Origin: Actinomadura parmotrematis
GTDB lineage: Bacteria; Actinomycetota; Actinomycetes; Streptosporangiales; Streptosporangiaceae
Length of the DNA: 64,000 nucleotides
Direction: 5' to 3'
Assembly: GCF_019458805.1 (NCBI RefSeq)
Contig: NZ_JAIBOA010000010.1
Location: forward strand, 186,001 to 250,000
Shown: positions 1 to 7,392 of the stretch, in pieces
Position numbering within the stretch: position 1 is the stretch's first letter
Layout of the letters: each line of letters begins with the position of its first letter
Translations under genes and position numbers: made by a program
Notes under the pieces: generated by a model
Told to the model about the DNA's origin: nothing
What the model saw: the letters and a program-made list of their open reading frames with translations, nothing else
Databases searched by the model: none

Positions 1-34
1 CCGGGGCGGCGACGACGAGCCGCGGCAGGGTCAC
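1..34 (-). CDS. cobB: Cobyrinate a,c-diamide synthase, N-terminal fragment (cut by window edge)
   Basis: Only the first eleven codons lie in the window. A GTG start at 34-32 overlaps the cobO stop by four bases (GTGA), and the fragment reads MTLPRLVVAAP. That is the usual opening strand before the P-loop of CobB/CbiA, which amidates cobyrinic acid side chains with glutamine and ATP. The gene follows cobO in many actinobacterial corrinoid operons. The call rests on this short N-terminus plus gene order, so it is an inference. Confidence 0.65.
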   Translation of the reverse strand, partial: MTLPRLVVAAP

Positions 35-633
35 CATTCGATGCCCTTCTGGCCCTTCTGCCCGGCGTCCATGGGGTGCTTGACCTTGCCCATCTCGGTG
101 ACGAGGTCGGCGGCCTCCAGCAGGCGCGGGTCGGCGTCCCGGCCGGTGATCACCACGTGCTGGGCGCCGGGCCGGTCGCGCAGCGCCGCGACGACGTCCG
201 CGGCGTCCACCCAGCCCCACTTGATCGGGTAGGTGAACTCGTCCAGCACGTACAGCCGGTACCGCTCGGCGGCCAGGTCGCGCTTGATCTGCTCCCACCC
301 CTCGCGGGCGTCGGCGGCGTGGTCGGCCTCGCTGCCGGGCCGCTGGATCCACGACCAGCCCTCGCCCATCTTGTGCCAGTCGACGCTGCCGCCCTCGCCG
401 CTGTCACCGAGGACGCGGAGGGCCCGCTCCTCGCCGACGCGCCACTTGGCCGACTTCACGAACTGGAACACCCCGATCGGCCAGCCCTGGTTCCAGGCCC
501 GCAGCGCCAGCCCGAACGCCGCGGTCGACTTCCCCTTGCCCGGACCGGTGTGCACCACGACGAGCGGCCGGTTGCGGCGCGCGCGCGTGGTGAGCCCGTC
601 CTCCGGCACGTACTCCGGCTTTCCCTGCGGCAT
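31..633 (-). CDS. cobO: Cob(I)yrinic acid a,c-diamide adenosyltransferase
   Basis: CobO/BtuR-type corrinoid adenosyltransferase: it transfers the 5'-deoxyadenosyl group of ATP to the cobalt of reduced corrinoid in the cytoplasm. The 200-residue length is normal. A P-loop GPGKGKST is at about residues 30-37, the family motif LDEFTYP at about 130-136, and VITGRDADP near 162. The gene starts 6 bp after the chelatase stop and overlaps the next gene by 4 bp. It is therefore translated as part of the riboswitch-led operon. Confidence 0.95.
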   Translation of the reverse strand: MPQGKPEYVPEDGLTTRARRNRPLVVVHTGPGKGKSTAAFGLALRAWNQGWPIGVFQFVKSAKWRVGEERALRVLGDSGEGGSVDWHKMGEGWSWIQRPGSEADHAADAREGWEQIKRDLAAERYRLYVLDEFTYPIKWGWVDAADVVAALRDRPGAQHVVITGRDADPRLLEAADLVTEMGKVKHPMDAGQKGQKGIEW

Positions 634-639
634 CGCGTC

Positions 640-2640
640 TCACGCCACCTTCCTGGACCCGTGCTTCCTGGACCCGCGCACAATCCCGGCGAGCGAGGCG
701 GCGCCGAGCTCGTCCAGCCGCACGACCTCGGCTCCCATGCGGGCGCCGAGCGCGCCGGCGAGGCCGAGCCGCACCGGCCCGGACTCGCAGTCCACGACGA
801 CGGTCGCGACGCCCGCCAGCAGCCCGGCGGCGGCCGCCGGGTCGGGGCCGTGGGTGGCGCGGCCGTCGGTCACCAGCACCAGCAGCGGCCGCCGCGACGG
901 GTCGCGCAGCCGCTCGACGCGCAGCACCTCGGCGGCGCGGAGCAGCCCGGCCGACAGGGGGGTGCGGCCGCCGGTCGGCAGCCGCTCCAGCCGCCGCGCC
1001 CCGGCCTCGACCGAGGACGTCGGCGGCAGCGCGAGGTCGGCGGCGGCGCCCCGGAAGGTGATCAGGCCGACCTTGTCGCGGCGCTGGTAGGCGTCCAGCA
1101 GCAGGCTGAGCACGGCGCCCTTGACGGCGCGCATCCGCTGCCGGGCGGCCATCGAGCCGCTCGCGTCCACCGCGAACAGCACGAGGTTGCCCTCGCGGCC
1201 GTCGCGGACGCTCTCGCGCAGGTCCGCCGAGGTGACGAGCAGGCCGGGGCCGCTGCGGCCGCGCGCCCGCTGGTGCGGGGCGGCGGCCCGCAGCGTCGCG
1301 GCCAGGTGGACGCCGCGCGCGCCGGGGCGCGCGCCGGACACGCGGCCGTGCGGGCTGCGGGCCTTGGAGCGGCGGCCCGGCGCGCCGGCGCCGAGGCCGG
1401 GGACGGTGAACAGGCGCGGCGTGGCGGGGGCGTCGGCGGGCACGGGCTCGCCGTCGCCGCTCTGGCCCCGCCCGTCCGCCGGGCCGTCGCCGCCGGACGG
1501 CGGCGGGGTTCCGGCGTCGCCGGACGGCGGCGGGGTTCCGGCGTCGCCGCCGGGGCCGCCGCCGGGCGGCCCGGGATCGGGGTCGGGGTCGTCGTCGGGG
1601 CCGGGACCGCCGTGCTCGTCGAGGATCTCGTCGAGGCGCTCCCGGTCGAGGCCGGGCGCGTCGAAGGGGTCGCGGCGGCGCCGGTGCGGGAGCGCGAGGC
1701 GCGCCGCCGTCCGGACGTCGTCGTCGTTCACCTCCGCGCGGCCGTTCCAGGCGGCCAGCGCGATCGCGGCGCGGGCGGTGACGAGGTCGGCGCGCAGGCC
1801 GTCCACCTCGAACGCGGCGCAGACCGCGGTGATCTGCCGCAGCGCGGCGTCCGTCAGCTCGACCGACGGCAGCAGCGCGCGGGCGGCGGCGATGCGCGCC
1901 GCCAGATCGGCCTCGGCGCCCGCCCAGGCGGGTGCGAACGCCGCCGGGTCGGCCTCGAAGCGCAGCCGCCGCCGGACGACCTCGGCGCGCTCGGCCGGGT
2001 CGCGCGTCGCGGCGACCTCCACCGTCAGGCCGAACCGGTCGAGGAGCTGCGGCCGCAGCTCGCCCTCCTCGGGGTTCATCGTGCCGACCAGCAGGAACCG
2101 GGCGGCGTGCCGGACCGAGACGCCCTCGCGCTCGACGTACGACTCGCCCATCGCGGCGGCGTCCAGCAGCAGGTCCACCAGGTGGTCGTGCAGCAGGTTG
2201 ACCTCGTCGACGTACAGGACGCCGCGGTGCGCGGCGGCGAGCAGGCCCGGCTCGAACGCGCGGACGCCCTCGGTGAGGGCCCGCTCGATGTCGAGGGAGC
2301 CGGTCAGCCGGTCCTCCGACGCGCCGACCGGCAGCTCCACCAGCGACGCGGGCCGCTCGGCGGCGGGCGCGCCCGCCGGGTGCGGGCCGTCGGGGCAGCC
2401 GGGGTCGGGCGCGGCGGGGTCGCAGGCGAAGCGGCAGCCGGCCACCGCGCGCAGCGGCGGCAGCAGCGCCGCGAGCGCCCGCACGATCGTCGACTTCGCG
2501 GTGCCCTTCTCGCCCCGCACGAGCACGCCGCCGACGTCCGGCGACACGGCGTTGACGAGCAGCGCCAGCTTGAGGTCGGCCATCCCGACGACGGCGGAGA
2601 AGGGGTAGCGCGCGCCCGCTGAGGGGCCGGATGGGGGCAT
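640..2640 (-). CDS. Putative cobaltochelatase, ChlI-ChlD fusion (AAA+ and VWA domains)
   Basis: The protein has 666 residues from the ATG at 2640; a GTG at 2670 is an alternative inside the leader. An AAA+ module carries Walker A GEKGTAKST (about 43-51) and Walker B VLYVDEVNLL (141-150). An acidic Pro/Gly-rich linker (about 345-405) includes two tandem copies of GDAGTPPPS. A von Willebrand A domain has the MIDAS motif DASGS at about 492-496. Such BchI/BchD fusions act as the ATPase motor of magnesium or cobalt chelatases. The cobalt role is inferred from cobO/cobB downstream and the B12 riboswitch upstream. The large CobN-type subunit is not in the window. Confidence 0.88.
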   Translation of the reverse strand: MPPSGPSAGARYPFSAVVGMADLKLALLVNAVSPDVGGVLVRGEKGTAKSTIVRALAALLPPLRAVAGCRFACDPAAPDPGCPDGPHPAGAPAAERPASLVELPVGASEDRLTGSLDIERALTEGVRAFEPGLLAAAHRGVLYVDEVNLLHDHLVDLLLDAAAMGESYVEREGVSVRHAARFLLVGTMNPEEGELRPQLLDRFGLTVEVAATRDPAERAEVVRRRLRFEADPAAFAPAWAGAEADLAARIAAARALLPSVELTDAALRQITAVCAAFEVDGLRADLVTARAAIALAAWNGRAEVNDDDVRTAARLALPHRRRRDPFDAPGLDRERLDEILDEHGGPGPDDDPDPDPGPPGGGPGGDAGTPPPSGDAGTPPPSGGDGPADGRGQSGDGEPVPADAPATPRLFTVPGLGAGAPGRRSKARSPHGRVSGARPGARGVHLAATLRAAAPHQRARGRSGPGLLVTSADLRESVRDGREGNLVLFAVDASGSMAARQRMRAVKGAVLSLLLDAYQRRDKVGLITFRGAAADLALPPTSSVEAGARRLERLPTGGRTPLSAGLLRAAEVLRVERLRDPSRRPLLVLVTDGRATHGPDPAAAAGLLAGVATVVVDCESGPVRLGLAGALGARMGAEVVRLDELGAASLAGIVRGSRKHGSRKVA

Positions 2641-2685
2641 GCCTGCGGAGTCCTTCCCTCGGGTGTCCACGCCCGTGGCGGTTCG

Positions 2686-2812
2686 GTGCGACGGCCGGAG
2701 TTCCTGGCTCCCGGAGGCGGGCCTCCGGTCACAGTTGCGGGACAGCCCCGGCCTTGGCGCCGCCGATCCTCTCGGCCCGCCGCACCGGGTTCCTCCGCGT
2801 CCGTCGCCTGCC
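2686..2812 (-). promoter_or_regulatory. Cobalamin (AdoCbl) riboswitch
   Basis: Reading the minus strand from 2812, the leader has the hallmarks of the B12 riboswitch. There is a GGAACCCGGTGCGGC core, then the conserved CCCGCAACTGTGA, then the B12-box-like AGCCAGGAACTCCGGCC. Seven-base P1 arms close it (plus-strand CCGTCGC at 2801-2807 and GCGACGG at 2688-2694). It ends about 45 bases before the ATG at 2640. In this family, adenosylcobalamin binding represses the downstream corrinoid genes. Confidence 0.9.
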
Positions 2813-2841
2813 AGGATGGCACACCGCCCGCCGCGCCTGCA

Positions 2842-2847
2842 TAGGCT
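2842..2847 (+). promoter_or_regulatory. -10 element of a probable leaderless promoter for the TetR gene
   Basis: TAGGCT lies exactly six bases upstream of the GTG start at 2854 and no Shine-Dalgarno sequence precedes that start. This spacing puts the transcription start at or next to the start codon. The same arrangement recurs upstream of 52662, 52607 and 35910. Confidence 0.55.
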
Positions 2848-2853
2848 GGCGGT

Positions 2854-3468
2854 GTGGCCGACACCTCACCCGCCCGGCGGCGCCTCGCCCCCGACGAGCG
2901 CCGCGCGCAGATCCTCCGGGAGGCCCGCGCGGCGTTCAGCGAGCTGCCCTACGCCGAGGTCTCCACCGCCGCCATCGCCGAGCGGGTCGGGGTGCGGCGC
3001 GGGCTCATCCACCACTACTTCGGCACCAAGCGCGAGCTGTTCCTGCACGTCGTCCGGGACCTCACCGCCACGATGGCGGTGAGCGCGCCCGAGCCGGACG
3101 CCTCGCTGCCGCTGGAACGCACCGTCGCGCTCTGCGTCGACCTGTACCTGGACGTCGCCGAGAAGAGCGGCTCGACCTGGTTCGCGGCGATCGACGCCGA
3201 GGGGTTCGGGCAGGACCCCGAGCTGCTGCGCATCGTCAACGGGATGCGCGACGCGACCGTCGAGCACCTGCTCGCCGTGCTGTGCGTGCCCGCGCCGAGC
3301 GACGCGCTGCGCGCCGTCCTGCGGGCCTACTCGGGGTTCGTCGAGGCGGCGTCGCGGCAGTGGCTCCAGGAGGGGGCGCTCGACCGGGCGCAGGCCCACA
3401 CGCTGCTGGCGCGCACCCTGCTCGCCCTCGTCACCGACATCGCGCCGGTGCTGGAGCGCCCGTCCTGA
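2854..3468 (+). CDS. TetR/AcrR family transcriptional regulator
   Basis: 204 residues. The N-terminal helix-turn-helix (about 15-60) has the typical TetR pattern: RRAQILREAR, then AIAERVGVRRGLIHHYFGTK. The C-terminal ligand domain is not specific enough to predict an inducer. It is transcribed divergently from the riboswitch-led corrinoid operon, but the riboswitch lies on the other strand, so joint control is not implied. The GTG start is chosen because the HTH begins right after it and a TAGGCT box sits six bases upstream. Confidence 0.9.
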   Translation: MADTSPARRRLAPDERRAQILREARAAFSELPYAEVSTAAIAERVGVRRGLIHHYFGTKRELFLHVVRDLTATMAVSAPEPDASLPLERTVALCVDLYLDVAEKSGSTWFAAIDAEGFGQDPELLRIVNGMRDATVEHLLAVLCVPAPSDALRAVLRAYSGFVEAASRQWLQEGALDRAQAHTLLARTLLALVTDIAPVLERPS

Positions 3469-3484
3469 CCGCGTGACCGCCGGG

Positions 3485-4009
3485 TCAGGCGGGCAGGTCG
3501 CGCGCGGCGGCCGCGGCGACGTCGGGCGGCACGTCGATCGCGAACCAGACGGCCTTGCCCGGGACGGGCGGGCCGACGCGCGACACCGTCCGCAGCGAGC
3601 CCCAGCGGCCGCCCGACAGCTCCCCGACGATGCTGAGGCCGCGGCCGCAGTCGCCCGACGTCCAGGAGTAGCCGGGCAGCCGGGCGCCCGCGTGCGTGTC
3701 GAAGACCGCGCAGCAGAGCGCGGGGTCGGGGCCGCGGCCTAGGTAGAGCCAGAGCTCGTGCGGCCCCCGGCCCGCGGCGTGCTGGTGGGCGTTGGTGGCG
3801 AGCTCGCTCACCATGAGGCGGGCGTCGGCGACGGTGTCGCGCGACGCGCCCAGCCCGGCGAGGGCCTCGCCGAGCACCCGCCGGGCGTAGCCCGCGCAGC
3901 CGGGGCCGCCGGGCAGCGGCCAGGCGCGTCCCGGCCGGCCGGTGGCGGGCTCGTCCGGCCCGCCGGGGTCGTCGATACGGCCGCCGGTGCCGTCGGTCGA
4001 GATCTTCAC
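3485..4009 (-). CDS. ATP-binding protein, RsbW-like HATPase (anti-sigma factor type)
   Basis: 174 residues from GTG 4009, preceded by a good GGGAGG; an in-frame TTG at 4033 is less likely. The N box reads VSELATNAHQHA, followed by G boxes SGDCGRGLSIV and GGRWG, as in actinobacterial HATPase_c_2 proteins related to anti-sigma kinases. It is divergent from the XRE/DUF397 pair, the usual arrangement for these loci. A close parallel is the protein at 18605-19054. Its partner sigma or anti-anti-sigma factor is not visible. Confidence 0.85.
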   Translation of the reverse strand: MKISTDGTGGRIDDPGGPDEPATGRPGRAWPLPGGPGCAGYARRVLGEALAGLGASRDTVADARLMVSELATNAHQHAAGRGPHELWLYLGRGPDPALCCAVFDTHAGARLPGYSWTSGDCGRGLSIVGELSGGRWGSLRTVSRVGPPVPGKAVWFAIDVPPDVAAAAARDLPA

Positions 4010-4211
4010 GGGCCCTCCCGTGGGCGACGTCAAGTGGCGCGGTTCCTACGATCTCGTCACTTTCCGCTCCCGAGTCATTACCGAGTAGCGTCTCGTGAGA
4101 TTCTCAGTCCCGCAACCGCCTCCGCGAGATTGCTCTCGGAATGCCGGAAGCCGCGACCGACTTCGGCGTTCGGCGTGCGCGCGGGCCGCCGGATGTGAAG
4201 ACTCCAGTCCC

Positions 4212-5054
4212 ATGACCTACCGGCCTACCGTCCGTGGGCGCCGGCTGGCACGGGAACTGCGCAGGATGCGGGAAGAGCAGGGGCTCACCCTGCAGGAGGT
4301 GGCCGACCGGCTCGACTGGTCGCGCGCCACCGTCTCCCGGCTGGAGACGGCGCAGACCCGCCCCAAGCCCGACGACACCGCCGAACTCCTCGCCCTCTAC
4401 GGCGTCCCGAGCCCCGACCGCGACGCCTACCTCAACCTCGCCCAGGAGGCGAACAAACGCGGCTGGTGGACCGCCTACTCCGACGTGTTCGTCGGCAGCT
4501 ACGCCGCCCTGGAGGACGGCGCCTCGTGCGTGCGCACCTGGGATCCGCAGCTCATCCACGGCCTGCTGCAGACCGAGCCCTACGCGCGGGCGGTGATCAC
4601 CGCCGGGCGGCTGCTGTCCAGCAGGGACCAGGTCGAGCGGCGCATCGACGCCCGCAAGATCCGCCAGCAGGCGCTGGACCTGCCCCAGGGCCCCGAGGTC
4701 CACATGGTCGTCGACGAGGGCGTGCTGCTCCGCCACATCGGCGGCGTCGCGGTGATGCGGGGCCAGTTCGAGCACCTGCTGGAGATCGGCGAGCGGCCCG
4801 GCATCACGATCCAGGTGCTGCCGTTCGACCGGCAGGAGCACGCCGGGCTGGACGGCCGGTTCACGATCCTGTCGTATCCCGACCCCGCCGACCCCGATGT
4901 CGCCTACGTGGAGGGCACCATGGGTGACGTTTATCTGGAAAGCAGCGAGGAAACGAGCAAGCACACGGACCGCTTCGACCGGATCGTCGGGGCGGCCCTG
5001 TCCCACGAGGAATCCGCGCGCCTCATCCGCTCGGCAGCAAGGAGCAGCGAGTGA
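4212..5054 (+). CDS. XRE-family regulator with DUF5753 domain
   Basis: 280 residues. An N-terminal helix-turn-helix (about 10-65; LTLQEVADRLDWSRATVSRLE) is followed by the DUF5753 region, with the typical LIHGLLQTEPYARAVI and HMVVDEGVLLRHIGG segments. Proteins of this kind are encoded beside DUF397 genes in Streptomyces (WhiJ-like loci), where they influence development. The ATG at 4212 is preferred because upstream in-frame codons encode an Arg-rich stretch unlike the family. It overlaps the following DUF397 gene by 4 bp. Confidence 0.92.
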   Translation: MTYRPTVRGRRLARELRRMREEQGLTLQEVADRLDWSRATVSRLETAQTRPKPDDTAELLALYGVPSPDRDAYLNLAQEANKRGWWTAYSDVFVGSYAALEDGASCVRTWDPQLIHGLLQTEPYARAVITAGRLLSSRDQVERRIDARKIRQQALDLPQGPEVHMVVDEGVLLRHIGGVAVMRGQFEHLLEIGERPGITIQVLPFDRQEHAGLDGRFTILSYPDPADPDVAYVEGTMGDVYLESSEETSKHTDRFDRIVGAALSHEESARLIRSAARSSE

Positions 5055-5251
5055 CCGACGTCCAGCGCGAACTGACCGGCGCCGCCTGGCGCACGTCGTC
5101 CTACAGCGGCAGCGGCGACCAGTGCGTCGAGGTGGCCCCCCTCACCGGGGCCCGGCACGCGGTCCGCGACTCCAAGGACCCGCACGGCCCCGCGATGATC
5201 CTCTCCCCGGCCGGCTGGCGCGGCCTGCTGGACTCCGCCCTGGAGTCCTGA
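5051..5251 (+). CDS. DUF397 domain protein
   Basis: 66 residues with the DUF397 signature: WRTSSYSG, then DQCVEVAPL, then VRDSKDPHGP. The GTG start overlaps the stop of the XRE gene (GTGA), so translation is coupled. DUF397 proteins are small partners of DUF5753-type regulators. The exact biochemical role is unknown. A perfect palindrome about 25 bp downstream probably ends the operon. Confidence 0.92.
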   Translation: MTDVQRELTGAAWRTSSYSGSGDQCVEVAPLTGARHAVRDSKDPHGPAMILSPAGWRGLLDSALES

Positions 5252-5276
5252 CCCGCACCCGACCACCCGAACCCTA

Positions 5277-5302
5277 GGGGCCGCGGCGCGCGCCGCGGCC
5301 CC
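5277..5302 (+). terminator. Perfect 26-base palindrome, probable terminator
   Basis: A 13-base arm starting GGGGCCGCGG is followed immediately by its exact reverse complement ending CCGCGGCCCC. It lies between the DUF397 stop and the next promoter. There is no T-run, as is common for GC-rich actinobacterial terminators. Confidence 0.65.
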
Positions 5303-5330
5303 TTCGCGCGCCGCCCCTTCCGCCCGAAAG

Positions 5331-5344
5331 TAGAACGTGTTCTA
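5331..5344 (+). promoter_or_regulatory. KstR-type operator (TAGAACGTGTTCTA)
   Basis: This perfect 14-base palindrome fits the published KstR consensus TNNAACNNGTTNNA, used by the TetR-family repressor of cholesterol/steroid catabolism in mycolic-acid actinobacteria. It lies 38 bp upstream of the F420-dependent oxidoreductase gene, in its promoter region. The family match is by consensus only, and the cognate regulator is not identified here. Confidence 0.65.
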
Positions 5345-5381
5345 ATATCGGCCGGACGCCGGAACTCTGGAGGGTGGACAG

Positions 5382-6401
5382 GTGAGCGCTGATCTGAAGC
5401 TCGGCATCAACGTCGGGTACTGGCAGCAGCGGCCCGCGGACCGGACGGAGACCGTCCTCGCCGCCGAGCGCTCCGGCTACGACTCCGTCTTCACCGCCGA
5501 GGCCTACGGCTCGGACGCCTTCACCACGCTGACCTGGTACGCCGCCCGCACCTCGCGGATCAGGCTCGGCACCGCCGTCGCGCAGCTGTCGGCCCGCACC
5601 CCGGCCGCCACCGCCATGCACGCCCTCACCCTGGACGCCCTGTCGGGCGGCCGGGTGATCCTCGGCGTCGGCGCGTCCGGGCCGCAGGTGGTGGAGGGCT
5701 GGTACGGGCAGCCGTTCCCGAAGCCGCTCGCCCGCACCCGCGAGTACCTCGACATCATGCGGCAGGTGTGGCGCCGCGAGGCGCCGGTGACGAGCGCCGG
5801 CCCGCACTACCCGCTCCCCTACCCCGGCGGCGCCGGGCTCGGCAAGCCGCTGAAGTCGATCGTGCACCCGGTCCGCCCGGAGATCCCGGTCTACCTCGGC
5901 GCCGAGGGCCCCAGGAACATCGCGCTCGCCGCCGAGCTCGCGCAGGGCTGGCTGCCGCTGTTCGTCGACCCCGAGCAGATCGACGCGCTGTTCGGGGCGT
6001 CCCTCGCCGGCCGCCCGGACGGCTTCGAGATCGCCGCGACGGTCACCACGATCGTCACCCCGGACGTGGCGTCCGCCCTCGCGTTCGCCAAGATCCCGCT
6101 GGCCTTCTACATCGGCGGGATGGGCGCCAGGAACCGCAACTTCCACCTGGACCTCATCGGCCGGCTCGGCTACGCCGAGGAGGCCGCCCGCGTCCAGGAG
6201 CTGTTCCTGGCCGGCCGCCGCGACGAGGCGATCGCGGCGGTGCCGGACGCGCTCGCCGACGCCATCTCGCTGCTCGGCCCGCTGGAGCGGATCAAGGAGC
6301 GGCTGGCGCTCTGGCGCGGCAGCCCCGTCACCACCCTCCTCATCGCCGGCGTCGACGACGAGCCGACCCTCCGCGCCCTCGCCGACCTCGTCCACGGCTG
6401 A
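5382..6401 (+). CDS. LLM-class F420-dependent oxidoreductase (Rv3520c-like)
   Basis: 339 residues with a luciferase-like TIM barrel. Near the start it reads KLGINVGYWQ and FTAEAYGSDAFT. The central blocks IRLGTAVAQLSARTP, LDALSGGRVILGVG and GPQVVEGWYGQ are strongly conserved in this subfamily. As recalled, they match mycobacterial Rv3520c closely. Such enzymes use reduced F420 as hydride donor or acceptor; the substrate is unknown. The upstream KstR-type box suggests a role linked to sterol or other lipid breakdown. The GTG start has GGAGGG upstream. Confidence 0.9.
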   Translation: MSADLKLGINVGYWQQRPADRTETVLAAERSGYDSVFTAEAYGSDAFTTLTWYAARTSRIRLGTAVAQLSARTPAATAMHALTLDALSGGRVILGVGASGPQVVEGWYGQPFPKPLARTREYLDIMRQVWRREAPVTSAGPHYPLPYPGGAGLGKPLKSIVHPVRPEIPVYLGAEGPRNIALAAELAQGWLPLFVDPEQIDALFGASLAGRPDGFEIAATVTTIVTPDVASALAFAKIPLAFYIGGMGARNRNFHLDLIGRLGYAEEAARVQELFLAGRRDEAIAAVPDALADAISLLGPLERIKERLALWRGSPVTTLLIAGVDDEPTLRALADLVHG

Positions 6402-6415
6402 CCGGCCCCGGCGGA

Positions 6416-6433
6416 CCCCGGCCGTGGCCGGGG
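6416..6433 (+). terminator. GC hairpin after the LLM gene
   Basis: Arms CCCCGGCC and GGCCGGGG flank a two-base loop, starting 15 bp after the stop codon at 6401. It is a likely intrinsic-type terminator without a T-run. Confidence 0.55.
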
Positions 6434-6517
6434 CCACAGGGCGGGGTGGAATGGGGGACGGGGCGCGGGCGCTGTCCGTGGTGCCCGCCCGCCGCACTGG
6501 GGAAGAGGGGACAGCCC

Positions 6518-6610
6518 ATGTCCGCCGCCGAGACCGCCGAGACCGGCACCGCCGCCCGCCTGGTCCCCGTCGACCGCTCCCACAGCCCGCGCCTCACCGA
6601 CGCCCTGTGA
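6518..6610 (+). CDS. Putative 30-residue peptide coupled to the SDR gene
   Basis: The ATG at 6518 follows a purine-rich GGGGAAGAGGGG (about 10 bases upstream). The ORF encodes MSAAETAETGTAARLVPVDR and ten more residues, ending LTDAL. Its TGA overlaps the GTG of the SDR gene by four bases. The first half is Ala/Thr/Glu-rich and the second half is more polar with Pro, His and Arg. No Cys is present. It could be a regulatory leader peptide or simply a translational coupling ORF. No family is recognised. Confidence 0.45.
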   Translation: MSAAETAETGTAARLVPVDRSHSPRLTDAL

Positions 6611-7392
6611 CCGGCCCGCTCGCCGGCCGCGTCGCGGTGGTCACCGGCGTGAGCCGCCGCGCCGGGATCGGCTTCGCGATCGCCCGCGACCTGCTGGCCG
6701 CGGGCGCCCGCGTCCTCGCCTGCTCCTGGACGCCGCACGACGCCGGGCAGCCGTGGGGCGCCGACCCCGCCGGGATCGGCGGCGTCCTCGCGGCGCTCGG
6801 CGGCACCGGCGACCGGCTCGCCCACCTGGCCGCCGACCTCGCCGAGCCGGACGCGCCCGCCCGCGTCATCGCGCACGCGGTCCGCGCGTTCGGCGCGGTG
6901 GACGTGCTGGTCGCCAACCACGCGCGCAGCTCCGCGCAGGACCTGGCGTCCGTCACCGCCGCCGAGCTGGACCTGTCGTGGGCGGTGAACGCGCGGGCGA
7001 CCGTCCTGCTGGTGCAGGCGTTCGCCGCCGCGCACGACGACGCCCGCCCCGGCGGCCGCGTCGTGCTGTTCACCTCCGGCCAGCACCTCGGGCCGATGCC
7101 GGGCGAGCTGCCCTACGCGATCAGCAAGGGCGCCGTCCACCAGATGACGGCGAGCCTCGCCGACGCGCTCGCCGACCGCGGCATCACTGTCAACGCCGTC
7201 AACCCCGGCCCGGTCGACACCGGCTGGGCCGGGCCCGAGCTCGCCGGCGTCGTCGCCCGGACGATGCCCGCCGGGCGCTGGGGGACGCCGGACGACGCGG
7301 CGCGCGTGGTGCGCTGGCTGGCGGGCGACGACAGTGCCTGGGTGACCGGCCAGGTCATCAACGCCGAGGGCGGTTTCAGGCGCGGGCGTTGA
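6607..7392 (+). CDS. SDR family oxidoreductase
   Basis: 261 residues from GTG 6607. A Rossmann dinucleotide motif VVTGVSRRAGIGFAIA lies at about residues 12-27, slightly longer than the usual TGxxxGxG. The catalytic Tyr/Lys pair is in LPYAISKGAVH, and VNPGPVDTGW marks the substrate-loop start. The C-terminal VTGQVINAEGG is typical of FabG-like reductases. The LVANHARSS segment replaces the common NNAG. Substrate unknown. It is coupled to the 30-residue ORF upstream and overlaps the convergent epimerase gene by 17 bp. Confidence 0.9.
   Translation: MTGPLAGRVAVVTGVSRRAGIGFAIARDLLAAGARVLACSWTPHDAGQPWGADPAGIGGVLAALGGTGDRLAHLAADLAEPDAPARVIAHAVRAFGAVDVLVANHARSSAQDLASVTAAELDLSWAVNARATVLLVQAFAAAHDDARPGGRVVLFTSGQHLGPMPGELPYAISKGAVHQMTASLADALADRGITVNAVNPGPVDTGWAGPELAGVVARTMPAGRWGTPDDAARVVRWLAGDDSAWVTGQVINAEGGFRRGR

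Noticed and set aside
76..2622. Very long plus-strand open frame opposite the chelatase
   Set aside because: Low-complexity Arg/Gly/Ala-rich product and exact antisense position to well-supported chelatase and cobO genes; it is a GC-bias shadow.
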